Positions 55,052 through 63,958 of a DNA stretch of 64,000 nt are shown piece after piece. Made by a program: the position numbers and the translations under genes. Location: assembly GCF_963668475.1 (NCBI RefSeq), contig NZ_OY764544.1:2356001-2420000 (forward strand), read 5' to 3'. The notes beneath the pieces were generated by a model. The model worked only from the letters and a program-made list of their open reading frames with translations, was not told the origin of the DNA and did no database searches. This stretch comes from an uncultured Methanospirillum sp. (GTDB lineage Archaea; Halobacteriota; Methanomicrobia; Methanomicrobiales; Methanospirillaceae). Within the stretch, counting starts at the first letter, position 1. Each line of letters starts with the position of its first letter.

Positions 55052-55540
55052 ATGAAGATCACTGTCATCTACCATTCTCACTCAGGAAAGACCAGGACAA
55101 TTGTTGAGAAGATTCACCGTCAACTTGACGCAGATCTGATCGAGGTTGTTCCAAATCAGCAGTACTCAACCCTTTCTGCCGTAACAAAAGGATGTTACCG
55201 GGCACTGACTGGTACAGCCGACATCATCACTCCTGATCAGATCTCACTTGATGATACAGATCTGGTCGTACTTGCATGCCCGGTCTGGGCAGGAAAACCG
55301 AGCCCTGTTATGAACGGGGCTTTGAAAGCCCTCTCGGGAGGAGGTGGTACACGTGCTTTTCTCCTCGTCACCTGCAACGATGCAAAGAGCGGAGACCAGG
55401 CCATCGCCCTGCTCAAATCACGTGCATCAGATGCGGGTCTGGTTCCTGTCGGTGAAGGCATCCTAGACAAGCAGGCTGTGATCAGCGATCAGGCGATAGT
55501 GCCCCTTATCGAGAGAATCCGCAGCGCTGGAGCAGTATAA
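55052..55540 (+). CDS. Flavodoxin-family protein
   Basis: 162 residues. The FMN phosphate loop is IYHSHSGKTRTIVEKI, followed by DLVVLACPVWAGKPSP and AFLLVTCNDAKSG for the flavin ring. It is clearly related to the flavodoxin half of the preceding gene, including the YSTLSAVTKGCYRA segment, but has no DNA-binding domain. Probably an electron carrier or flavin reductase-like protein. Its TAA overlaps the next ATG by one base. Confidence 0.9.
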   Translation: MKITVIYHSHSGKTRTIVEKIHRQLDADLIEVVPNQQYSTLSAVTKGCYRALTGTADIITPDQISLDDTDLVVLACPVWAGKPSPVMNGALKALSGGGGTRAFLLVTCNDAKSGDQAIALLKSRASDAGLVPVGEGILDKQAVISDQAIVPLIERIRSAGAV

Positions 55541-56346
55541 TGAAGACAACCCTCTATTATTTTACCGGAACCGGAAATACACTGGCTGTTGTCAGAAAGG
55601 TTGCTTCCCTTCTTGGAGATACAGATCTGGTTCCTATTGCATCTCTGATGAATGAAGAGGCGATTGCTGCACCGGATGGTAGGATCGGAATCTGCTGCCC
55701 TGTGTATGATATGGGTATCCCGGTCATGGTCAGAAGTTTCCTAACAAGGCTTTCGATTCCCACTGATTCGTATGTCTTCGGACTTCTGACCCTTGGGGGG
55801 ACCGGTGCTTCAGCCCTGAAGATGATCGATCATGGTGTACAGTCCCGGAACGGGCGTGGTATCAATGCCGGTTTTATGGTGAAGATGCCTGGTAACTTCC
55901 CACCCCTCAGTGTTCCTCCAACCGGAGAAAAACAACAGTCAATCCTTGCAAAGGCTGAAGTTGATTGTACCAGAGTTGCCGATGATATCAGGAAAAACCG
56001 CGAAAAGCGTCCCGGCATTGCGCCTCTCTCATCCCTGCTCCAGTTCCTCCTCTATAATCCATTTGCAAAGAATGTCCACCGGTCCGGTGAGAGATTCACT
56101 GTCTCTGATGCATGTACATCGTGTGGAACCTGTGCAGCGGTCTGTCCTTCTTTGAATATCAGAATTGATGATGGAAAGCCGGTTTATGCAGATCGGTGTG
56201 AACTCTGTTGTGCATGTCTCAACTACTGCCCGGTTCAGGCGATCAACCTGAACATGATGTTCGGCACCGAAGGAAGAGGGCGGTATCATCACCCTGCAGT
56301 CACTCCTGCTGACCTGCGTACGCAGAAGGAACTCCTGCATGAGTAG
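55540..56346 (+). CDS. EFR1-family flavodoxin-ferredoxin fusion
   Basis: 268 residues. Residues 1-150 are a flavodoxin-like domain beginning TLYYFTGTGNTLAVVRKV, and the C-terminal part has two 4Fe-4S motifs, CTSCGTCAAVCPSLNI and CELCCACLNYCPVQAI. This architecture is the EFR1 family ferrodoxin, a carrier that can pass electrons between FMN and ferredoxin. It overlaps the radical SAM gene by eight bases, so it is the likely reductant supplier for that enzyme (inference). Confidence 0.93.
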   Translation: MKTTLYYFTGTGNTLAVVRKVASLLGDTDLVPIASLMNEEAIAAPDGRIGICCPVYDMGIPVMVRSFLTRLSIPTDSYVFGLLTLGGTGASALKMIDHGVQSRNGRGINAGFMVKMPGNFPPLSVPPTGEKQQSILAKAEVDCTRVADDIRKNREKRPGIAPLSSLLQFLLYNPFAKNVHRSGERFTVSDACTSCGTCAAVCPSLNIRIDDGKPVYADRCELCCACLNYCPVQAINLNMMFGTEGRGRYHHPAVTPADLRTQKELLHE

Positions 56347-57487
56347 TCAGCAGATCATACACTCCACCCGGACGACCTGTCTGTCTCCTGCGCATGGTTC
56401 TGAACGATCATCGGGATTCTACAGCGGCCTCCTTGCAGAGAGCATTACAACCAGTGTGAGACAGGTTATCAGGATTGTGGGTGCAGATCCCATCCTGCTT
56501 TTTACCGCAACCCGTCTGCTCGCGGCACAGAAGAAGGCAGCACAGAGGCGTGAGATCCTGGCTGCTGAAGATGTGCAGGTTCCGGCAGTAGTGATGCTCA
56601 GCCTGACTCACCAGTGCAATCTCGCCTGCCAGGGGTGTTATATGCGATCTCTTCACCGTCCTATAGCACCTGAAATGAACTCTGATCAACTCAGAAGCCT
56701 GGTTTCCCAGTCTGTTGATCTCGGGGTCTCGTTTCTTGTCATTGCCGGAGGTGAGCCCCTGGTCAGAAAGGATGATATTCTGATGCTGGCCCGTACCTTT
56801 CCTTCGATGACCTTTGCCGTCTTTACGAATGGTCTCCTCATTGACGAACCTCTTGCTGGTAAACTCGGGAAGTTGAAGAATATCGTTCTGATACTCAGCA
56901 TCGAGGGAGACGAAGAAGCGACCGACTCACGGCGATCAGAAGGGGTGTACGATGCTGCTATCAGGTCTTTCTCGTTGCTTCGTCAGAATAATCTCTTCTT
57001 CGGCTGCTCAGTAACCGTGACCCGGGAGAATTTCTCTGAAGTCACCACTGACCGTTTTGTCAGCGAGATGATATCACACGGATGTAGGCTGATCTCGTAT
57101 GTGGAGTACGTTCCAATCGAGGAGGGAACTTCTAATATGACCCTTTCTGACGAGCAGCATCACCTCCTCAATCACCTCATTGCCGGGTTTTCAGATCATT
57201 ATCCTGCTCTCTTCCTCGGGTTTCCCGGAGACGAAGAGAGTTATGGAGGGTGCTTATCAGCAGGAAGAGGTTTTGTTCATATCAGCCCTTCCGGAGATCT
57301 TGAGCCCTGTCCCGCTGCCCCGATATCTGATATGAATATCACAACAAAGCCACTCCGTGAAGCACTCTCATCTGATCTTCTGGCAGAAATCCGTGCCAAT
57401 CATCAGATGCTTTCTGAATCCGGAGGAGGGTGTGCACTGTGGGCAAACAGAGACTGGGTCTCCTCCCTGCTTTCATCTGATCGATGA
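56339..57487 (+). CDS. Radical SAM enzyme with Cys-rich C-terminal domain
   Basis: 382 residues. The radical SAM cluster motif is CNLACQGC (about 92-99), after MLSLTHQ; then FLVIAGGEPLV is the GGE motif that binds the SAM amino group. The C terminus contains GGCLSAGRGFVHISPSGDLEPCP and GGGCALW, cysteines laid out like a SPASM or twitch domain that would bind a second cluster. Such enzymes modify peptides or make cofactors such as haem. No precursor peptide gene was seen nearby. It is the fourth gene of the ArsR-flavodoxin operon. Confidence 0.92.
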   Translation: MSSQQIIHSTRTTCLSPAHGSERSSGFYSGLLAESITTSVRQVIRIVGADPILLFTATRLLAAQKKAAQRREILAAEDVQVPAVVMLSLTHQCNLACQGCYMRSLHRPIAPEMNSDQLRSLVSQSVDLGVSFLVIAGGEPLVRKDDILMLARTFPSMTFAVFTNGLLIDEPLAGKLGKLKNIVLILSIEGDEEATDSRRSEGVYDAAIRSFSLLRQNNLFFGCSVTVTRENFSEVTTDRFVSEMISHGCRLISYVEYVPIEEGTSNMTLSDEQHHLLNHLIAGFSDHYPALFLGFPGDEESYGGCLSAGRGFVHISPSGDLEPCPAAPISDMNITTKPLREALSSDLLAEIRANHQMLSESGGGCALWANRDWVSSLLSSDR

Positions 57488-57583
57488 GCCTGGAATAATC
57501 CAGCCTCTCCTCTCTATTCACAATTGAGAAGAGCATCCTGAAGCTCTTTATGGTTGATGGTCCTATTGTTTCCGAGGAAGATC

Positions 57584-58297
57584 ATGCAGGATGCCATACG
57601 GACAAAGATAGATTATGCCGGGATTTCCCAACTCATGAAGGAGCACCTTCATCTTGAGGGATCCCCCGTTGCCATAAAGTTCATCACCAGCAAAGAGCAT
57701 CTCCCTGAAGGGGTACCTGCCCTGGAAGAGAAGGTAACCCACTGCCAGATGGTGAACATGGCACGAAAAGACGGAAAGATCTTCTACTCCGTCAGTGAGA
57801 ACCATACATGCATGGGTGGTTCGTGGGCACTCGGTCTCCGTGAGATCACCCATACCCTGAAGAACGGGGAGTTTTATTATAAACTTGGGAAGTATGACAG
57901 CTGGGCTGCATGCAAGCGGACCATTCTCAATATTCCCCATGTAGAGTCAGGTGCAACCTATGCCATTGCGTATGCCCCGCTTGAAAAAGTCCCGTATGAT
58001 CCAACACTTGTCCTTCTGGTCACCAAACCCAAGGCAATGCTGAAACTGGCGCAGAGCAACCTGTATCGGCTGGGCGGGAGAATTACCTGCAACTTTGCCG
58101 GTATTCAGTCGGTCTGTGCAGATGCGTCCGCCCAGGTGTACCTGACCGGCAGGATCAACTTCTCGCTCGGGTGTGACGGTTCGCGAAAATACTCTGGGAT
58201 TGAAGAAGGTGAGATGGTTATGGGTATCCCTGCAGAGATGCTCCCTGAGATTGCGGCTGCCCTTCCGGTGGTCTGCGGAGCACCAGGCTCGTCATAA
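57584..58297 (+). CDS. DUF169 family protein
   Basis: 237 residues from ATG 57584, with GAGG eight bases upstream. DUF169 features: EGSPVAIKFITSKEHLPEGV, HCQMVNMARKDGKIFYSV with Cys, HTCMGGSWALGL, and ITCNFAGIQSVCADA and FSLGCDGSRKY with further cysteines. The family is common in methanogens and other anaerobes and has no known activity; the conserved cysteines suggest a metal or cofactor site. It is 96 bases after the radical SAM gene, with a TATA-like element in between, so it may have its own promoter too. Confidence 0.88.
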   Translation: MQDAIRTKIDYAGISQLMKEHLHLEGSPVAIKFITSKEHLPEGVPALEEKVTHCQMVNMARKDGKIFYSVSENHTCMGGSWALGLREITHTLKNGEFYYKLGKYDSWAACKRTILNIPHVESGATYAIAYAPLEKVPYDPTLVLLVTKPKAMLKLAQSNLYRLGGRITCNFAGIQSVCADASAQVYLTGRINFSLGCDGSRKYSGIEEGEMVMGIPAEMLPEIAAALPVVCGAPGSS

Positions 58298-58317
58298 TTA
58301 TCTATCCGTTATCACAC

Positions 58318-58324
58318 TTTTTTT
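58318..58324 (+). terminator. T7 terminator after the DUF169 gene
   Basis: Seven T about 20 bases after the stop codon, ending the redox operon. Confidence 0.5.
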
Positions 58325-58387
58325 AGTAAATAGTTCAAAAAAGAGACCCGATCCAGTCACGGGTTCACCGCGATAGATACCGGGTGC

Positions 58388-58951
58388 CTATCTTCCCTGT
58401 TGACCCGGAATCCCCGGGCTCATTCCCATACTACCCGGACCCTGTGGCCCGAACGGCTGGTTTCCTGGAACCTGTCCCTGCATGTTGTTGGGAGGATGCT
58501 GGTTGAACGGTGGAACTCCTGAATAATCTGTCGAGAGTGAGGTCGCCCGCTGATATGCATCACGTGCATCCTCGTACCTCCCCTGCTTTTCATAGACATT
58601 GCCGAGATTATTCCATGCTTCTGTATACCTGGGATTAATGGCAACAGCCCGTCTGAATGCAAGAACTGCATCGTTATATCTGCCTACCTGTTCGTAGGCG
58701 GTGCCGAGGTTGTTCCACGCCTCTGCATAGTCAGGGTTGATAGCGACTGCATTCATGAATGCTGATATTGCAGCGTCGTAATCACCACTGCTGTAATACG
58801 ATTCGCCGAGGCTGTTCCAGTCTGATGCTGTGTATTCTGCAGTACATGTGCCTATTGAAGCAAGCAGCAGAATGAGCAGAAGAGAAAATAATGCAGAAAT
58901 CTGAACCGATCTGCATGATTCCGGGAGACGTGCGTTCTTCTGAAGATCCAT
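58388..58951 (-). CDS. Exported TPR-repeat protein with Gly/Pro/Gln tail
   Basis: 187 residues from ATG 58951 (MDLQKNARLPESC). A signal peptide (about 15-35) ends near CTAEY. Three TPR motifs follow (EAWNNLGTAYEQVGRYNDAV, EAWNNLGNVYEKQGRYEDAR), then a flexible C-terminal tail (NNMQGQVPGNQPFGPQGPGS). It probably scaffolds surface or envelope proteins. The frame runs further upstream to 59026. Confidence 0.85.
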   Translation of the reverse strand: MDLQKNARLPESCRSVQISALFSLLLILLLASIGTCTAEYTASDWNSLGESYYSSGDYDAAISAFMNAVAINPDYAEAWNNLGTAYEQVGRYNDAVLAFRRAVAINPRYTEAWNNLGNVYEKQGRYEDARDAYQRATSLSTDYSGVPPFNQHPPNNMQGQVPGNQPFGPQGPGSMGMSPGIPGQQGR

Positions 58952-59215
58952 GCTTCGACTCTGCCTGATATATGAAAAACAAGATCCAACTCCCTGGTCT
59001 GCCTCTTCAACCTGGTGGTTGCCCATTTGGGTCAGTTCGTTCCTCCTCTCCTCCTATCAGGTAATGCCAGGAAACCGTCAGAGAGGAGATTCAACCCTTT
59101 TTATCCTGGCTCCTTATATCCCACGGTACCGGAGTTCTGGTATCTGACAACCCACCCCTTCTCGTCCCGGCGGTGCTCGCTGTTATAGAAAAAATATACA
59201 AAAGATCGTGAAAAT

Positions 59216-60352
59216 ATGCAGATAAACCCGGTAACCCTGATAGGCAGTATCCTGGTTCTCGCAGTACTATTGGAAGCCATTACTGTATGGGTTGATGCCG
59301 AAACACCGTTATCAACAGAGAGTCTGACTACAACTCCTACCCAGACACCAGTCCCGGTTCCTGCCCCGGCAGCCCCTTCTCCCACACCTGAAATCACTGC
59401 TCCCTCTCCGGTAAGCAGTACAACCCCGGTGGCTACAGCGAACCCGGTTTCTGTCGTTTCGACACCTTCTCCGGTACAGAGCCAGGTGAACATTCCGGTC
59501 TCGTCTTCTCCATCGCCAGAGATTACTGTCCCTGCCCCGGCAGGCGGTACATCTTCAGATACAACCGCGAACCCGGCTTTAGATACTCTCAGCCCCGACG
59601 TTCTCACTCCTTCACCTAGGGAGTCTGTGAGATCATCAGGAGTAACAGGATCAGAGGACCTGACACAAGCAGCCTCACTCACCAGCAGTATTGCAGCCGG
59701 AGATGTGGCAACAGCTGTTACGACCATACCAACAACACTGCCAACCGGTGAAGCAACCACTACAGCCACGACAACAGCAACAGCAACGGTTACTCCCACT
59801 CCGAATGAGACTGCCAATGTCACCCCTACGGTAACCCCAACGTCCACGATAATTCCTACTGTCACAGCCACCGCGACTGCAACTCCTCCGTACTACTACT
59901 CCCCACCGTTCAGTTCACTACCAATGAGTTTGAGTATCGAAGGTGCAGAGCTTCCATCAGATGCGGTTCCGGGTAAGACCAGTGACATCACCCTTACCCT
60001 GTCAAATCTGGCTCCGGCATCTTCTCAAACTGAAACCACGGTGACACTGGAGCCTGCAAACCTCCAGGCCAGAATGAGCGGGCCGAAAACGCTTACCCTG
60101 GAGAAAACTGATTCAGCCTGGCTCTCTGATGAGTCTCTGCACCTGCTGGCTGAAAGGTACGAAGGGACGTATCTGGCAACTTTTCCGCTCGCAATCCCGG
60201 CATCAGCGGGAAGTTTTCTCTATGCCTACTACCCGAAGCAGACCCTCACGAACAGGTACACCGGTGAACAGGAGACAGTCGCTGCAGGATCGGTGATTCA
60301 GTTCACATTGATAGTCACTCCTGATTCAAGAGCGACTGTTTCTAGTGCTTAG
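59216..60352 (+). CDS. Secreted Thr/Pro-rich stalk protein
   Basis: 378 residues. A signal peptide (1-28) is followed by about 200 residues of Pro, Thr, Ser, Ala and Val (TPTQTPVPVPAPAAPSPTPE, TATTTATATVTPTPNETANV), a likely O-glycosylated stalk. The last 150 residues (MSLSIEGAELPSDAVPGKTS ... VIQFTLIVTPDSRATV) look like a beta-sandwich domain. Probably surface-exposed. The long open frame on the opposite strand (59101-59871) is a mirror of the repetitive codons, not a gene. Confidence 0.75.
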   Translation: MQINPVTLIGSILVLAVLLEAITVWVDAETPLSTESLTTTPTQTPVPVPAPAAPSPTPEITAPSPVSSTTPVATANPVSVVSTPSPVQSQVNIPVSSSPSPEITVPAPAGGTSSDTTANPALDTLSPDVLTPSPRESVRSSGVTGSEDLTQAASLTSSIAAGDVATAVTTIPTTLPTGEATTTATTTATATVTPTPNETANVTPTVTPTSTIIPTVTATATATPPYYYSPPFSSLPMSLSIEGAELPSDAVPGKTSDITLTLSNLAPASSQTETTVTLEPANLQARMSGPKTLTLEKTDSAWLSDESLHLLAERYEGTYLATFPLAIPASAGSFLYAYYPKQTLTNRYTGEQETVAAGSVIQFTLIVTPDSRATVSSA

Positions 60353-60432
60353 CCCTCTCCCCTCACGAGGGTTCTCTCATTTTTTGTTGATCAGCGTGTG
60401 TTATATCTCCGGCCCGGTGCAATCTGAATCTC

Positions 60433-60747
60433 ATGGTTTTGAAAGCAGCATTCATCTTCACTGCACCAGGTGCGGATCCAATAAAACATCGTTCGGTTGT
60501 AACCACCCCTGAAGTGGTCCTTACAACTGTCGGTGTTGCAGATTACCGGATGGCAGAGGAGGTTGCAAAGAGCCTCGTTGATGAAGGAATCGGAGCGATA
60601 GAACTCTGCGGTGGGTTTGGTATCGAAGGGACTGCTGCAGTTAAGAAGGCGGTTGCAGGAAGGGCAGTGGTCGGTGTCGTACGGTTTGATCATCACCCCG
60701 GTCTTGAGTTCAGGAGTGGTGATGATTTGTTCTCCCACACCGGGTAG
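60433..60747 (+). CDS. DUF6506 family protein
   Basis: 104 residues. The sequence AAFIFTAPGADPIKHRSVV, then TTVGVADYRMAEEVAKSLVD and GIGAIELCGGFGIEGTAAV matches a small conserved family in methanogens and anaerobic bacteria. The invariant ELCGGFG includes a cysteine. Function unknown. Single gene. Confidence 0.8.
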   Translation: MVLKAAFIFTAPGADPIKHRSVVTTPEVVLTTVGVADYRMAEEVAKSLVDEGIGAIELCGGFGIEGTAAVKKAVAGRAVVGVVRFDHHPGLEFRSGDDLFSHTG

Positions 60748-60807
60748 ATCTGCTCACCTGGCTTTGAGCAGTGATTCTTCCCTGTTGTCTCCCTGCAGGA
60801 TCATGAT

Positions 60808-61851
60808 ATGATCAGCACCGGACCATGCGATTCGGCTGTACAGGAGATACTTGCCGGTCTCCCCTCAGATCCTGATCTCCTCAGCCAGTATCTGCTCGCT
60901 GCCTTCCGGAGGTATGAGAATCATCCCTGCATCCCTCATGTTGCCAGGGAGATCGGCAGTATATTGCTCTACCGGCTCTCACCTGAAGATTTCACCCGCT
61001 TCTGCATGGATTCAGGAAACCCTGAACCTCTTCTCACTCCCCTCCTCTCTGATTTCACCGGCCTTGTTGCAGACCGGTCCTTTGATCAGGCTGCTCTTTT
61101 TCTTCCCTACCTTCTCCCGTTCGGTGAACAGTCGTGGCCTGATTTCAGTACCGAGGAGTACAGATCGTTTCGTGATCTGATCGAGTACACCTACTACATG
61201 GCCGAATGCAGCCCGGAGCGGGATCTCATCGTGCTTCCGTTCCTTGGGACTGACATCCTCTACAGGTATGGAAAATACCTCTCCGGAATCAGGGATGACG
61301 AGGCAGCAGTTCGTGTACTGCAGAAGGCCAGGCATCAGAGTCCTGTCCATGCGGGTATTCTTGGAGAACTCGTCTCACTCCTGCTCAAAAGCCGCCGGAC
61401 CACTGAAGCTGGCCCGCTTCTGACGCGTTCGTTCAGAACTGCCTGGCTGAAAGAGGATCTCGCCCTTGCTTTCAGAAATCAGGGTTTTCTCTTTTCACTG
61501 CAGGATGATGACGTGGCTGCCATCACCTGCTACCTGATGGCAGAGACCTGGGAGGAGTCAACTGATGGGAGAGAAGAACTGAGACTCCTCTCCGGGCGGG
61601 TAGGAGATATTGATCACGAATATTACAACCGGGAAGGATTGAAGATCCTGACTGACAGAGGAGTTTCAACCGGTCCTGACCCGGTGATCATCTCACTGTT
61701 GACCGGAATTGCAGAGAATTATCTTGATGAAAACAACCTGCTAAAAGCGAGGGAGTACCTCATCAGGGCCGGCCAGCTCCTGATGAGCGATGAGATTGAA
61801 GACAGGATCATGATGATCGAACGGCGACTGGAAGACGGTGGAGTCTTCTGA
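60808..61851 (+). CDS. TPR-like helical repeat protein
   Basis: 347 residues, nearly all helical. Degenerate TPR motifs are visible, for example YGKYLSGIRDDEAAVRVLQKA, GILGELVSLLLKSRRTTEAG and AENYLDENNLLKAREYLIRA. No signal peptide. Probably a cytoplasmic interaction protein. Partner unknown. Confidence 0.7.
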   Translation: MISTGPCDSAVQEILAGLPSDPDLLSQYLLAAFRRYENHPCIPHVAREIGSILLYRLSPEDFTRFCMDSGNPEPLLTPLLSDFTGLVADRSFDQAALFLPYLLPFGEQSWPDFSTEEYRSFRDLIEYTYYMAECSPERDLIVLPFLGTDILYRYGKYLSGIRDDEAAVRVLQKARHQSPVHAGILGELVSLLLKSRRTTEAGPLLTRSFRTAWLKEDLALAFRNQGFLFSLQDDDVAAITCYLMAETWEESTDGREELRLLSGRVGDIDHEYYNREGLKILTDRGVSTGPDPVIISLLTGIAENYLDENNLLKAREYLIRAGQLLMSDEIEDRIMMIERRLEDGGVF

Positions 61852-61881
61852 TCCTCCTGTCTGGAGCCTGATCCCTCCCTG

Positions 61882-62766
61882 TCACTCAGGTTGCATCATT
61901 CTCCTGAGCCTGATCCCGGTGATGGTGACAACTCCTCCGGCAGTTACTGTCAGCACGCCAAGAATATCCATGAAGATCATCAGAACCGCTTCAGGTGCGA
62001 TAAGGCTTGCTCCTCCAAGCAGTAGTGAGACTGCTCCTATGAGCATTCTGCTGACAAACCCCTCCGGCACCGCTCTTCTTCCTCTCAGAACCCTGCGAAG
62101 CAGCATGACTGATGATGCAAACATCCACCCTGAGAGGAGCACAAGGATAACTCCTCCCCAGAGTCTCGGTGGTATCCATCCTAGTATAACCGCAACCCCA
62201 ATGATCCAGACTCCACCGATGAGATCGTTGCGGCTGGATACCCTGAACGGATGTATCGAGACACTGCTCATCAGGGTAAGAACCCCGAAGAGCAGTACTA
62301 CGCCAGGTATCAACAGGGTGGTTAATCCAAAAAATGTCAGGTCAGGAATGATTATGAAGATAACACCGAGGAATATCAGGAGAGGACCCAGGATCAGATG
62401 GTGACGGAGAACTGCGTTCTGCTCATCGATCTGTCCGCCGGTACCCGGCCGGGGCTGCTGCCTGGTGAAGGAGATGAGCGTGATGAATGTCTCTGATATC
62501 ATCAGGAGCAGGGGTGCGTCATCGATCAGGTGAAGGAGGGGATGCCTCTTTGGATCATACCTGTCAAGATGCACTTTGAACTCGGTCCTGGTCTCGTGCA
62601 GGTGGTACTGCCCGCTGCGATAACTGGCCATGGTTCCCGGTGTCGGAACATTGATCTGTGATCTGACCCATTCTTCTCCAAACGGCTCTGTCACCTGATC
62701 CCTGGGGATCGAGACCTCCCAGATTCCTTCATGAAGCGGGTGCAGAAAATCTTCGATTGATGGCAT
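61882..62766 (-). CDS. Membrane protein with DUF308-like helices
   Basis: 294 residues. The N-terminal 100 residues are soluble (SIPRDQVTEPFGEEWVRSQI, with histidines), then about six membrane segments from residue 128 on, with the GxxxG-rich pattern of DUF308/HdeD proteins (GVWIIGVAVILGWIPPRLWGG). Function unknown. Divergent from the gene at 62807, sharing a 40-base gap. Confidence 0.72.
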   Translation of the reverse strand: MPSIEDFLHPLHEGIWEVSIPRDQVTEPFGEEWVRSQINVPTPGTMASYRSGQYHLHETRTEFKVHLDRYDPKRHPLLHLIDDAPLLLMISETFITLISFTRQQPRPGTGGQIDEQNAVLRHHLILGPLLIFLGVIFIIIPDLTFFGLTTLLIPGVVLLFGVLTLMSSVSIHPFRVSSRNDLIGGVWIIGVAVILGWIPPRLWGGVILVLLSGWMFASSVMLLRRVLRGRRAVPEGFVSRMLIGAVSLLLGGASLIAPEAVLMIFMDILGVLTVTAGGVVTITGIRLRRMMQPE

Positions 62767-62806
62767 ACATCCTATACGATAGCCATCAACGGGAGCCTGT
62801 ATTAAT

Positions 62807-63958
62807 ATGCCGCAGCGTTTTGTTGTGCAGGAATATATGGAAGATCAGCCAACAGATGAACAGATGGAGGAGACCTTTGGCGATGAGGCTGCAGATCTGA
62901 AAGATGCCATTGCAGATGAGAAATATCGTCTCCAATCACTTCTTGAAGGCATCAATGCTGATCGTATACAGGCGGCAGGATATGGCGCCCTCGCTGTTGC
63001 AGTGATACTCAATCTGTTCTGTCTGCTTGACAAGCCTGACAGTTACATGGTCCTCTGGATTCTATCAAGCCTCTACTTCTATCTCATCTATCCGCTGATT
63101 CCACTCGCGTTCATCCTGATACCCGGCCTGTTCAGAAAGACAACAGAAAAGCGTGAAGGCCGTGATCCTCTCCTACCATGGCTGAAAAACCTGCACCTTG
63201 TCAGGAACCACCGGATAGTAATACAACTTGCCATCCGGTTCTTTCTCCTCGGTATCATGCCTCTCACATCAGGCATGGTCCTGATATACAGCCTCTCGCT
63301 TGTGTATGCGATCCTGCTTGGTGCTTACGGTGATATTCCCCTCCTTACCTCCCTGCTCATCATCGTTCAGTGCCTTGGGATCCTGATCTTTTACCTCGAT
63401 CTCTCCTGTCTCAAACGCCAGTTCTCTTTCTTCACCCGGTCACTTGCGTTCATAACGTCTGATCACTGGGTGCGATATCTGTTGATGGCAATCTTCGGAG
63501 TTCTGGTGGTGATCATCGCCTCGTGTGCAACGATCATCCTGCTCATTGCAATCCTGATGCCAGGCTTTACCCTCGGTGCGTATGTTGATGCAGCCAGCCT
63601 TATCCAGGAGAGAGCAGACATCAGGATTCTCCTGCTCTTTATGTGTCAGTTCATCGTGATGCAGTACTTCCAGAGTGTTCTCAGCCGGAGGATTGCACGA
63701 ACCCTCTGTTCTGATCAACTGGTCAGGATAGAGGAGGCTGAAGCGATGCTGGCAGGATCAGGTACCGGGTCGGTCTCTCCGGTCAGCAGAGACAAATTGG
63801 TAGAGATGGTACTCCCCCTGGTGATAGAGTCCAGGATTCACGGCATCACCCGGATGCATATGGGGGGCCTCTTCCCTACCTACACCATAGGACTTGATAT
63901 CGATGAGATCTTCAGGATCAGGTCACTCGAAGAACTCTCCGGCATGTTCAGGAAATGA
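62807..63958 (+). CDS. Polytopic membrane protein, hypothetical
   Basis: 383 residues; ATG 62807, or M11 at 62837. An acidic N-terminal helix (QPTDEQMEETFGDEAADLKD) precedes about seven membrane segments between residues 55 and 290; the last 90 residues are soluble. Not recognised. Its TGA overlaps the next ATG by two bases within ATGA, so it is the first gene of an operon continuing past the window. Confidence 0.72.
   Translation: MPQRFVVQEYMEDQPTDEQMEETFGDEAADLKDAIADEKYRLQSLLEGINADRIQAAGYGALAVAVILNLFCLLDKPDSYMVLWILSSLYFYLIYPLIPLAFILIPGLFRKTTEKREGRDPLLPWLKNLHLVRNHRIVIQLAIRFFLLGIMPLTSGMVLIYSLSLVYAILLGAYGDIPLLTSLLIIVQCLGILIFYLDLSCLKRQFSFFTRSLAFITSDHWVRYLLMAIFGVLVVIIASCATIILLIAILMPGFTLGAYVDAASLIQERADIRILLLFMCQFIVMQYFQSVLSRRIARTLCSDQLVRIEEAEAMLAGSGTGSVSPVSRDKLVEMVLPLVIESRIHGITRMHMGGLFPTYTIGLDIDEIFRIRSLEELSGMFRK

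Noticed and set aside
57488..57583. Hairpin CTGG-aataat-CCAG as a terminator splitting the redox operon
   Set aside because: The stem is only four base pairs and no T tract follows.
59101..59871. 256-residue Val/Gly-rich open frame on the minus strand
   Set aside because: It mirrors the Thr/Pro/Ala-rich codons of the secreted protein on the plus strand and has no start signal.
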